Below the pieces are notes generated by a model that had not been told where the DNA came from, did no database searches, and was given only the letters and a program-made list of their open reading frames with translations. This document shows, one piece after another, positions 1 through 4,989 of a stretch of DNA of 5,905 bases. Within the stretch, counting starts at the first letter, position 1. Every line of letters starts with the position of its first letter. The position numbers were made by a program, and so were the translations under genes. The DNA comes from Candidatus Lloydbacteria bacterium RIFCSPLOWO2_02_FULL_54_12 (lineage in GTDB: Bacteria > Patescibacteriota > Minisyncoccia > Phycocordibacterales > UBA6899): the NCBI GenBank assembly GCA_001819095.1, contig MHLS01000029.1, positions 1 through 5,905 on the forward strand. The letters run 5' to 3'.

Positions 1-17
1 GCCTGTTTTTTAGACAT
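1..17 (-). CDS. N-terminal fragment of an unidentified protein (leaves window)
   Basis: Only the start codon and four further codons are visible, reading MSKKQ, before the window edge, so no function can be given. The start is called from its upstream context: a -35 box TTGCCA and a -10 box TATTTT, 17 bases apart, end exactly 8 nt before the ATG. This is the same geometry as uvrB in this window and implies a leaderless or nearly leaderless mRNA. A weak AGG lies 5 nt before the ATG but would sit inside the region between -10 box and start. All other genes in the left part are also on the minus strand, which fits. A plus-strand frame is open over 1-81, but that length is unremarkable by chance. 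Confidence 0.5.
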
Positions 18-25
18 ATACCTAG

Positions 26-54
26 AAAATATCTGTTTTATGGCTCAGTGGCAA
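26..54 (-). promoter_or_regulatory. Promoter of the minus-strand gene starting at 17
   Basis: On the minus strand, TTGCCA (49-54, 5 of 6 consensus) and TATTTT (26-31, 4 of 6) are separated by 17 nt. The -10 box ends 8 nt before the ATG at 17-15, so transcription should begin within a few bases of the start codon. Confidence 0.55.
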
Positions 55-97
55 GGTGAAACATTCAAAACAAACCGGTGATTTTGGGTATTATCCC

Positions 98-113
98 TAA
101 TTTCGGGAAATTA
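98..113. repeat. Short dyad, possible operator
   Basis: TAATTTC and GAAATTA form a perfect 7-bp inverted repeat around a GG centre. It lies about 45 bp upstream of the -35 box of the gene starting at 17 and directly abuts the T-run of the neighbouring terminator. It could be a regulator site for that gene or a chance AT-rich palindrome. No regulator is visible in the window. Confidence 0.25.
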
Positions 114-141
114 AAAATCCCGTAAGCGCGCTACTACGGGA
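113..141 (-). terminator. Intrinsic terminator of the 76-aa membrane protein gene
   Basis: TCCCGTA (118-124) pairs perfectly with TACGGGA (135-141) around a 10-nt loop. On the minus strand the stem is followed directly by TTTTTAATTT. It lies 66 nt after the stop codon at 207 and ahead of the next minus-strand promoter, as expected for a terminator. Confidence 0.75.
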
Positions 142-146
142 CAGGT

Positions 147-171
147 CCGCCGGTCGATACTGGACGGACGG
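147..171. repeat. Degenerate copy of the GC-hairpin repeat family
   Basis: This has the same layout as the hairpins at 519-543 and 1217-1241: a CCGCC outer arm, one mismatched base, a GTC/GAC inner stem and a 7-nt loop. Here the right outer arm is GACGG instead of GGCGG, so one outer pair is lost. No T-run follows on either strand, so it is probably not a working terminator by itself. It sits between the stop of the 76-aa gene and the stronger terminator at 113-141, perhaps as a decayed relic. Confidence 0.5.
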
Positions 172-206
172 TTTGATTCCCACAAAACAGAATTTTTGGC
201 TCGATA

Positions 207-437
207 TTACGGCCGAGACCCCGAACTGTCTTGCGGTTTTTCGGGCAACCCGTGCTCGGCGTTAGGTGTTTTCGTGCAGATCCATCCGACAAGCATTCCC
301 ATCGCAAAAACAAGCAACGTAAAGACGGTCATGTGCACCGAATGCGTAATCTCAAGACCCAAGATACCCGCGATGCTCACGGCCAAAATGAGACCACCAC
401 ACACCATAGCCACCTGACTCACCGCGACTCTTTTCAT
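207..437 (-). CDS. Small two-helix membrane protein of unknown function
   Basis: This 76-aa protein is not recognised as any named family. It has a short basic N-terminus (MKR), a hydrophobic helix at about residues 4-27, a short loop with a histidine, a second hydrophobic helix at about 33-54, then a polar, proline-rich tail of about 20 residues. The positive N-terminus suggests both ends are cytoplasmic, in a helical hairpin. The reading is supported by a promoter with a perfect TTGACA box upstream and a hairpin/T-run terminator downstream, so it appears to be its own transcription unit. The ribosome site is weak (TGGA about 9-10 nt before the ATG). Overlapping plus-strand frames lack such signals. 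That it is a gene is fairly likely; its role is unknown. Confidence 0.65.
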   Translation of the reverse strand: MKRVAVSQVAMVCGGLILAVSIAGILGLEITHSVHMTVFTLLVFAMGMLVGWICTKTPNAEHGLPEKPQDSSGSRP

Positions 438-465
438 GACATTGATTCCATGTTGGAAGAAACTT

Positions 466-498
466 GGTATAGACTACTCCTTTGCACTAACTTGTCAA
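466..498 (-). promoter_or_regulatory. Promoter of the 76-aa membrane protein gene
   Basis: A perfect TTGACA (minus strand, 493-498) is followed after 16 nt by TAGTCT (471-476), a modest -10 box. An alternative -10, TATACC (466-471), is at a poorer 21-nt spacing. Either gives a leader of about 20-30 nt before the ATG at 437. The promoter starts just after the terminator of the acetyltransferase gene. Confidence 0.5.
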
Positions 499-510
499 GC
501 GTTTTGGCAT

Positions 511-543
511 AAAAAAATCCGCCAGTCGATTCTTGACGGGCGG
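511..543 (-). terminator. Intrinsic terminator of the acetyltransferase gene
   Basis: CCGCC (519-523) pairs with GGCGG (539-543) and GTC (525-527) with GAC (535-537), with one A/G mismatch between them and a 7-nt loop. On the minus strand the stem is followed by A and then seven Ts. It lies 32 nt after the stop of the GNAT gene. It belongs to the same hairpin family as 1217-1241 and 147-171. Confidence 0.8.
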
Positions 544-575
544 TTCTTGGAATACAAACAGGAAATGCTTTCGCG

Positions 576-1145
576 CTACGGTACATTAAAGCCGAGGTAG
601 TCGCTCCGGATGATCTCGTAGAGCTCGCGGTCTTCAAAGACGCCGTTCTTTTGTATCGATCGTCGTAGACGACCGACGTGCATCATCCCGATCTTTTTCA
701 TCACACATCCGGAAGCGGGATTCCGCGAAAGGTGGGTGGCGGCGATACGCTCGAGCCCAAGCACCTCCAGTCCAAAGCGGATGACTGCGCGGCCGGCCTC
801 CGTGGCGAATCCTTGGTTCCAATACGGATACCCGATCCAGTAGCCGAGCTCCGCCGCGTTGTGTGTCTTGTCTATTGCGAGGCTCATGCATCCGATGAAG
901 GACTCCTCCGCTTCGCCGTCGTCCGTACGCGCGAGGATTGCGAACGCGAACGAGTCGCCCTTTTTGAATGTCCGTCTAGTCCTTTTTATCCACTGCTCCG
1001 CCAGACCATCCGCGTAGGGGTGGGGGATGAGGAGGGTCGTGTCGGCGACACGGATATCTCCCGCAAGCGCTTGCACGTCCTTTGCATCACGAAGCAAAAG
1101 CGGGCGGAGAACAAGCCGTCGTGTTACCAATCGTGTTGAGAGCAT
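576..1145 (-). CDS. RimJ/RimL-type GNAT N-acetyltransferase
   Basis: This 189-aa cytoplasmic protein should transfer an acetyl group from acetyl-CoA to an amine, such as a protein N-terminus or a small molecule; the substrate cannot be read from sequence. Family marks in order are an N-terminal TRRLVLRPL strand (residues 7-16), the core AELGYWIG (98-105), the acetyl-CoA pyrophosphate-binding loop NQGFATEA (110-117), and the late N-P-A-S...MKKIGM motif (142-154) typical of the RimJ/RimL group. Length is normal for the family. The start at 1145 is chosen because AGAGG lies 5 nt upstream and the promoter's -10 box ends about 30 nt upstream. A longer frame from a GTG at 1208 would begin upstream of the promoter and adds residues unlike the family. 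It is a single-gene unit with its own terminator. The family call is firm; a specific RimI, RimJ or RimL identity is not supported. Confidence 0.9.
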   Translation of the reverse strand: MLSTRLVTRRLVLRPLLLRDAKDVQALAGDIRVADTTLLIPHPYADGLAEQWIKRTRRTFKKGDSFAFAILARTDDGEAEESFIGCMSLAIDKTHNAAELGYWIGYPYWNQGFATEAGRAVIRFGLEVLGLERIAATHLSRNPASGCVMKKIGMMHVGRLRRSIQKNGVFEDRELYEIIRSDYLGFNVP

Positions 1146-1149
1146 ACGC

Positions 1150-1155
1150 ACCTCT
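1150..1155 (-). promoter_or_regulatory. Ribosome binding site deciding the GNAT start
   Basis: The minus strand reads AGAGGT four bases before the ATG at 1145, a good Shine-Dalgarno match. No comparable site precedes the GTG at 1208. Confidence 0.65.
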
Positions 1156-1174
1156 TGCTCAAGCTCTCTAATGA

Positions 1175-1202
1175 AAAATACCTTTTTATCTTCGTAAGTC
1201 AA
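1175..1202 (-). promoter_or_regulatory. Promoter of the GNAT acetyltransferase gene
   Basis: TTGACT (minus strand, 1197-1202, 5 of 6) and TATTTT (1175-1180, 4 of 6) are 16 nt apart. The predicted leader to the ATG at 1145 is about 23 nt and contains the AGAGG ribosome site. The -35 box begins directly next to the terminator of the upstream 51-aa gene. Confidence 0.65.
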
Positions 1203-1208
1203 TCTCAC

Positions 1209-1241
1209 AAAAAATTCCGCCGGTCCATGTCGGACAGGCGG
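1209..1241 (-). terminator. Intrinsic terminator of the 51-aa membrane protein gene
   Basis: CCGCC (1217-1221) pairs with GGCGG (1237-1241) and GTCC (1223-1226) with GGAC (1232-1235), with one G/A mismatch and a 5-nt loop. On the minus strand AA and six Ts follow. It lies about 50 nt after the stop at 1293 and immediately before the acetyltransferase promoter. It is the best-paired member of the repeated hairpin family. Confidence 0.8.
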
Positions 1242-1292
1242 CCTTTGATCTTTGAGACGGATTTTCTAGCACTGACGTTTTCGGTCGGCCAT

Positions 1293-1448
1293 CTACTTGA
1301 TGAAGCCGACGACCCTTCCGAGGAAATAGCCGGCGAGCAAGTTGCCGGTGACCGCCGCCGAGTACTCGACGCCGAGCATGCTGTTCACGACACCGATCAG
1401 GATTGCGCCGACCGCTACTACCGCTATTCGTTTTCCGAACCCGTTCAT
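1293..1448 (-). CDS. Very small two-helix membrane protein of unknown function
   Basis: This 51-aa protein has a basic N-terminus (MNGFGKR), a hydrophobic segment at about residues 8-26 and a second at about 29-49 with small residues (Ala, Gly) that would suit helix packing. It ends in a single lysine. No family is recognised. The start at 1448 is preferred because GGGAG lies 9 nt upstream and the promoter's -10 box is about 35 nt upstream. The frame can be extended to a GTG at 1493, but that lies upstream of the -10 box and so would not be transcribed from this promoter. It diverges from uvrB with interlocked promoters, and a strong terminator follows. That it is expressed is plausible; any link to DNA repair is only positional. 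Confidence 0.6.
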   Translation of the reverse strand: MNGFGKRIAVVAVGAILIGVVNSMLGVEYSAAVTGNLLAGYFLGRVVGFIK

Positions 1449-1476
1449 CTGTCTTCTCTCCCAAGAGTTGAGCACC

Positions 1477-1505
1477 TTGCCATTTTCTAGCACAGGGAAT
1501 ATACT
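1477..1505 (+). promoter_or_regulatory. Promoter of uvrB, predicting a leaderless mRNA
   Basis: TTGCCA (1477-1482, 5 of 6) and TATACT (1500-1505, 5 of 6) are separated by 17 nt. The -10 box ends 8 nt before the uvrB ATG, so the transcript should start at or within about 2 nt of the start codon. The only purine-rich stretch (AGGGA, 1493-1497) is 16 nt away, inside the promoter, so it cannot act as a ribosome site. Confidence 0.7.
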
Positions 1506-1512
1506 CTGTCAA
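1484..1512 (-). promoter_or_regulatory. Promoter of the 51-aa gene, interlocked with the uvrB promoter
   Basis: On the minus strand a perfect TTGACA (1507-1512) is followed after 17 nt by TAGAAA (1484-1489, 4 of 6), preceded by TGC as in an extended -10 element. The -35 box covers the predicted transcription start of uvrB on the other strand. Confidence 0.6.
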
Positions 1513-1513
1513 C

Positions 1514-3562
1514 ATGTCCGGATTCAAACTCAAAAGTGACTGGCTTCCTGCTGGAGATCAACCGGAGGCGATAAAACAACTCACTGATGGCCTCCAAAAG
1601 GGGATGCGCTACCAAACACTTCTTGGTGTTACCGGTTCGGGGAAAACATTTACGGTTGCCAATGTCATCCAGCATGTGCAAAAGCCGACCCTCGTCATCG
1701 CGCACAACAAAACGCTTGCCGCCCAGCTCGCGCAGGAGTATCGCTCGTTTTTCCCCGAGAACGCGGTCCACTATTTCGTCTCGTATTACGATTACTACCA
1801 GCCCGAAGCATATCTCCCCACGACGGACACCTATATAGAGAAGGACGCGCAGATCAACGAAGAGATCGACCGCTTGCGTCATGCGTCGACGCAGGCCCTT
1901 TTGTCGCGCCCCGACGTCATCATCGTCGCGTCGGTCTCCTGCATCTACGGCTTGGGTTCCCCCGACGAATATCTCAAAGTAAATCTCAAACTTGCCTTGG
2001 GCGACGGTATCTCGAGGAATGAGGTCATCAGGAAACTCGTGAATGTCTATTTTGACCGCACGAATGCGGATCTGCGCCCCGGCACGTTCCGCGGTGTCGG
2101 GAACACCCTTGAGGTCATGCCGACGGGTGAGGTGATGATCTACCAGCTCACCTTCTCGGGGTCGACCATCGAATCGATCATGAAGATCGACCCGATCACG
2201 CGCGCCATCATCGGGAACGAGAAGGCCTGCTTCTTCTTTCCCGCAAAACATTTCATCACGCCGGAAGACGAGCGCAAACGCGCCGTGGCGGACATTCGCA
2301 TCGAACTGGGAGCGCAACTCAAGGCATTCGATAAAGAGAAGAAATTGCTCGAGGCGGAACGTCTGAAGCGCCGCACCAAGTACGACATCGCCATGATCGA
2401 GGAGGTCGGCTACTGTAGCGGCATCGAGAATTACTCGCGCCATTTCTCGGGGAAAGCGCCCGGCGAGCCCCCCGAGACACTGCTTTCATACTTTCCCCAC
2501 GCGAAGGACGGAAGCCCGGACTTTCTCACCGTCATCGATGAGTCGCACGTCACTGTTCCCCAGTTGCGCGGGATGTATGCGGGCGATCAGTCGCGCAAGA
2601 AGACCTTGGTCGAGCACGGCTTCCGCCTTCCTTCCGCATGCGACAATCGGCCGCTCAAATTCGACGAATGGGGCGTGCGTGTGGGGCAGGTACTCTTCAC
2701 CTCGGCGACACCGGCCGACTTCGAGCGGGAAGTGAGCGAGGCCACGGTCGAGCAGGTGATACGCCCGACCGGACTTGTCGACCCCGAGATCGACGTAAGG
2801 CCAATAGTGCAAAAAGGGAACTATCCCGGACAAATTGCTGACTTCATTAATGAGGCGACGGTCACAGTGAAAAACGGCGGGCGTATTTTGGTGACTACGT
2901 TGACGAAGAAAATGGCCGAGGACCTCGCGGCATATCTCAAGGAGAAGAAAGTGAAGGCCGAATATCTCCACAGCGACGTCAAAACGATCGACCGCATCAA
3001 GATCCTCACGGAATTCAGAAAGGGCACTTTTGACTGTCTCGTCGGCGTGAACTTGCTCCGCGAAGGGCTCGATCTCCCCGAGGTCTCCTTGGTCGCAATT
3101 CTCGACGCCGACAAAGAGGGGTTTCTCCGCTCGGAAACATCGCTTATCCAGACGATAGGACGCGCCGCACGCAACGTTCTCGGTCGCGTACTCCTCTATG
3201 CCGACGTGTCGACCGGATCGCTCGCGGCCGCGATAGGAGAGACGAATCGAAGGCGAGCCGTACAAGTCGAATATAACCGTGTCCATGGGATCACTCCGCA
3301 GAGTATCAAAAAGAAGATCAAGGACATCACCGAGGAACTCCAGTCGTCGCACGATAAGGCATTGAAAGAGCTCTATCTCATCGACCAGACGAAGTTCGCG
3401 AAAGACCCCGCGAAACTCATCCGCCAGAAGGAGAAAGAGATGACGGCGGCGGCGAAGGAGCTCGACTTCGAGACCGCCGCACTTTTGCGCGACGAGATAG
3501 CGCTCTTGAAGGGTGAACCACTTCACCCCAACGCGGAAAAACGCCCCCGCAAACGGCGTTAA
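1514..3562 (+). CDS. uvrB: UvrB, excinuclease ABC subunit B
   Basis: This 682-aa protein is the damage-verifying helicase-like subunit of nucleotide excision repair. It is loaded onto DNA by UvrA, then recruits UvrC for dual incision. Visible parts in order are Walker A GVTGSGKT (38-45), the beta-hairpin region YYDYYQPEAY (91-100) that inserts between the strands, the motif II box DESH (342-345), TSATP (396-400), motif V GVNLLREGLDLPEV (511-524), motif VI QTIGRAARN (546-554), and a C-terminal UVR domain (about 634-667) that binds UvrC, ending in a basic tail. Length is normal and no key residue appears missing. The ATG at 1514 fits because the conserved N-terminal pattern begins at once, and the promoter ends 8 nt upstream. 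uvrA and uvrC are not in the window. No LexA-type box was seen at the promoter. Confidence 0.98.
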   Translation: MSGFKLKSDWLPAGDQPEAIKQLTDGLQKGMRYQTLLGVTGSGKTFTVANVIQHVQKPTLVIAHNKTLAAQLAQEYRSFFPENAVHYFVSYYDYYQPEAYLPTTDTYIEKDAQINEEIDRLRHASTQALLSRPDVIIVASVSCIYGLGSPDEYLKVNLKLALGDGISRNEVIRKLVNVYFDRTNADLRPGTFRGVGNTLEVMPTGEVMIYQLTFSGSTIESIMKIDPITRAIIGNEKACFFFPAKHFITPEDERKRAVADIRIELGAQLKAFDKEKKLLEAERLKRRTKYDIAMIEEVGYCSGIENYSRHFSGKAPGEPPETLLSYFPHAKDGSPDFLTVIDESHVTVPQLRGMYAGDQSRKKTLVEHGFRLPSACDNRPLKFDEWGVRVGQVLFTSATPADFEREVSEATVEQVIRPTGLVDPEIDVRPIVQKGNYPGQIADFINEATVTVKNGGRILVTTLTKKMAEDLAAYLKEKKVKAEYLHSDVKTIDRIKILTEFRKGTFDCLVGVNLLREGLDLPEVSLVAILDADKEGFLRSETSLIQTIGRAARNVLGRVLLYADVSTGSLAAAIGETNRRRAVQVEYNRVHGITPQSIKKKIKDITEELQSSHDKALKELYLIDQTKFAKDPAKLIRQKEKEMTAAAKELDFETAALLRDEIALLKGEPLHPNAEKRPRKRR

Positions 3563-3583
3563 TAGAGCAAAAACTTAAGTCTA

Positions 3584-3637
3584 AAAGTACGAGGTCCGAC
3601 CTTAAAGCAGTTTCCCCAAGGTCGGACCTCGTACTTT
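3584..3637. repeat. Perfect 20-bp inverted repeat, first of a tandem hairpin pair
   Basis: Arms 3584-3603 and 3618-3637 are exact reverse complements around a 14-nt loop. The inner 12 bases, AGGTCCGACCTT, recur in the next hairpin. The stem ends in only three Ts followed by GCG, so this is a weaker terminator on the plus strand than its partner. It begins about 20 nt after the uvrB stop and probably helps end or protect that transcript. Confidence 0.8.
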
Positions 3638-3655
3638 GCGCAGTGTCTCCGAAGT

Positions 3656-3713
3656 AAAAATACAAGGTCGGACCTTGAAGAATCGACTCCTAAGGTCCGA
3701 CCTTGTATTTTTT
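3656..3713 (+). terminator. Perfect 21-bp hairpin with T-run, main uvrB terminator
   Basis: Arms 3656-3676 and 3692-3712 are exact reverse complements around a 15-nt loop. The stem opens with five As and closes with six Ts, the layout of a two-way intrinsic terminator. It shares the AGGTC(C/G)GACCT core with the hairpin at 3584-3637, but with the arms in swapped order. It isolates uvrB from the FIST-kinase unit. Confidence 0.85.
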
Positions 3714-3736
3714 AAGTTCACCTTTCAGCAAGCGAA

Positions 3737-3760
3737 ATCGCTCTCGGAGCGGTCTTTTTT
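3737..3760 (+). terminator. Small additional terminator before the FIST gene
   Basis: ATCGCTC (3737-3743) pairs with GAGCGGT (3747-3753), with one T/G wobble and a 3-nt loop, followed by C and six Ts. It could end read-through from uvrB just before the next promoter. It overlaps the place where a -35 box would be expected for the FIST gene, so it might also affect initiation there. Confidence 0.5.
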
Positions 3761-3764
3761 GGGG

Positions 3765-3770
3765 TATACT
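3765..3770 (+). promoter_or_regulatory. -10 box of the FIST-kinase unit (leaderless type)
   Basis: TATACT ends 8 nt before the ATG at 3779, the same spacing and the same hexamer as at uvrB. No good -35 box is found at 16-18 nt upstream, where the terminator stem lies. No Shine-Dalgarno site lies between this box and the ATG. Confidence 0.55.
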
Positions 3771-3778
3771 GATGCATT

Positions 3779-4957
3779 ATGATTGCCGCAAGTGTCGGTG
3801 TCGGAAAAGGAAGTGATGCGCACAGCGCGGGAAGGAGCGCATGCAAGCAGGCACTGAATGAGATGCCGGGGAAGAAAGCCGATGCGCTCATTGTCTTCGG
3901 TTCAACAAAATTTAACCAGACCAAATTGATCGAAGGTGTCGCATCGGCGGCGCCGGAGACGCTTCTGGTCGGCTGTTCGACTTCGGGCGAGATCTCGAGC
4001 GAAGGCTTTGCCACCGAGCAAAGTGTCGTGGTGATGGCGCTCGCTTCCGATAAGCTCAAATTCTCCGCCGGACGGGGGGGCGGCGTCTCGGCGAACCCAG
4101 CGGGTGCCGGAGTGGAATGCGGAAAGGTCCTGCGCCAAGGAGTGATGCCGGCCTCGGCAAGTTCCGCGCTCGTTTTTCTCGATATTGTTTCGGGGGACGG
4201 CGATGCCGCCGTGCAGGGTCTTCGCAACGAACTGGGACACAACTATCCGATCTGGGGCGGCGCGGCAGGCGACGACCTTGCTTTCCGCAGGACCTTTCAG
4301 TATTTCGACGGAAAAGCGGAGACGGGTGCGATCGTCGGATTGGGACTCTCCGGATTGCATCGCGCCGTCGGCGTTGCCATGCACGGCTTTCTCCCCGTCG
4401 GGCGCGCATGGCTTGTCACGAAGACCGAGGGGCGTGGTCTTGCGAGTCTGGACGGCAAGCGCGCTTCCGCTATTTACGAAGAGTATTTCGGTCCAGAATA
4501 CTTCAAAGAACTCCGCGAGGGGACCCTTCCGGCGCTCGCCGTTTCCTATCCGCTCGGCATTCTTCTTCCGGGGTCCGACGAAGTGCTCCTGCGCGACCCG
4601 ACCTTGTTTTCGGACAACGGTGCGATCACCTTCACCTCGGCAATTCCGTTCGGCACGGAGACGCGCCTCATGATCTCCGACACGGCGCGCGGGCTCGAAA
4701 CGGTGGAAAAAGCGGCGACGGAAGTAGCGAAGCGCCTCGAGGGGAGAAAGCCGAAAGCCATCATCATGATCGATTCGGTGTCGCGCAAGCGGATGCTCGG
4801 ACGGCGCGCCGACGAGGAGGTCGAGATAGTCCAGCGCATCCTCGGGCGCGATGTGCCGATCGCCGGTTATTACGGTTATGCCGAGATCGACGGAGGCACG
4901 GTGGGCGAAGCGCTCTTTCATAACGGTTCGATACTCATCTGGGCTATTGCCGAATAG
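3779..4957 (+). CDS. FIST-domain sensory protein
   Basis: This 392-aa protein has no signal peptide or membrane helix, so it is probably cytoplasmic. FIST domains are found alone or joined to signal-transduction modules and are thought to bind small ligands, possibly amino acids. Visible marks are the FIST N-terminal part (about 33-220) with VGCSTSGEI (64-72) and IWGGAAGDD (158-166), then the FIST C-terminal part (about 225-390) with IAGYYGYAEI (361-370) and HNGSILIW (381-388). Both halves are complete and nothing else is fused. The start is set by a -10 box 8 nt upstream and by the family's usual N-terminus. The next gene, a membrane histidine kinase, follows within about 17-32 nt on the same strand, which suggests a shared transcript and pathway. 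The ligand cannot be told from sequence. Confidence 0.9.
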   Translation: MIAASVGVGKGSDAHSAGRSACKQALNEMPGKKADALIVFGSTKFNQTKLIEGVASAAPETLLVGCSTSGEISSEGFATEQSVVVMALASDKLKFSAGRGGGVSANPAGAGVECGKVLRQGVMPASASSALVFLDIVSGDGDAAVQGLRNELGHNYPIWGGAAGDDLAFRRTFQYFDGKAETGAIVGLGLSGLHRAVGVAMHGFLPVGRAWLVTKTEGRGLASLDGKRASAIYEEYFGPEYFKELREGTLPALAVSYPLGILLPGSDEVLLRDPTLFSDNGAITFTSAIPFGTETRLMISDTARGLETVEKAATEVAKRLEGRKPKAIIMIDSVSRKRMLGRRADEEVEIVQRILGRDVPIAGYYGYAEIDGGTVGEALFHNGSILIWAIAE

Positions 4958-4977
4958 CGGAGAACTCGCGTACCATG

Positions 4978-4982
4978 AAGGA
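4978..4982 (+). promoter_or_regulatory. Ribosome binding site for the kinase start at 4990
   Basis: AAGGA lies 7 nt before the ATG at 4990. The alternative in-frame ATG at 4975 has only GGAG at 12 nt, a poor spacing. This favours the downstream start. Confidence 0.5.
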
Positions 4983-4989
4983 AAACGGC

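Noticed and set aside
1..81. Plus-strand open frame with no start, ending in TGA at 79-81, possible C-terminal gene fragment
   Set aside because: Twenty-six codons without a stop are expected often by chance, and the opposite strand has a clear promoter and start in the same stretch.
40..184. tRNA-like pieces (GGCTCAGTGGC near 42 and GGTTTGATTCC near 170)
   Set aside because: No acceptor stem, anticodon arm or paired T-stem can be built around either piece, and they are too far apart to belong to one tRNA.
678..1139. 153-aa plus-strand open frame opposite the acetyltransferase
   Set aside because: It is antisense to a gene with clear GNAT motifs and has no promoter or family signal of its own.
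147..1241. Insertion-sequence ends from the repeated hairpins
   Set aside because: No transposase and no target-site duplications are visible; the intact copies have T-runs and sit after stop codons, as terminators do.
1491..1530. SOS (LexA) box at uvrB
   Set aside because: Neither CTGT-N8-ACAG nor GAAC-N4-GTTC is present; only a lone CTGT half-site at the transcription start.
1487..3526. Long minus-strand open frames (318 and 346 aa) opposite uvrB
   Set aside because: They are mirror frames of a strongly conserved gene, rich in charged residues without recognisable motifs, a usual effect of GC-biased codons.
3584..3713. CRISPR array from the repeated 12-base core
   Set aside because: There are only four copies in alternating orientation forming two hairpins, with no direct repeats of 23 bases or more and no regular spacers.
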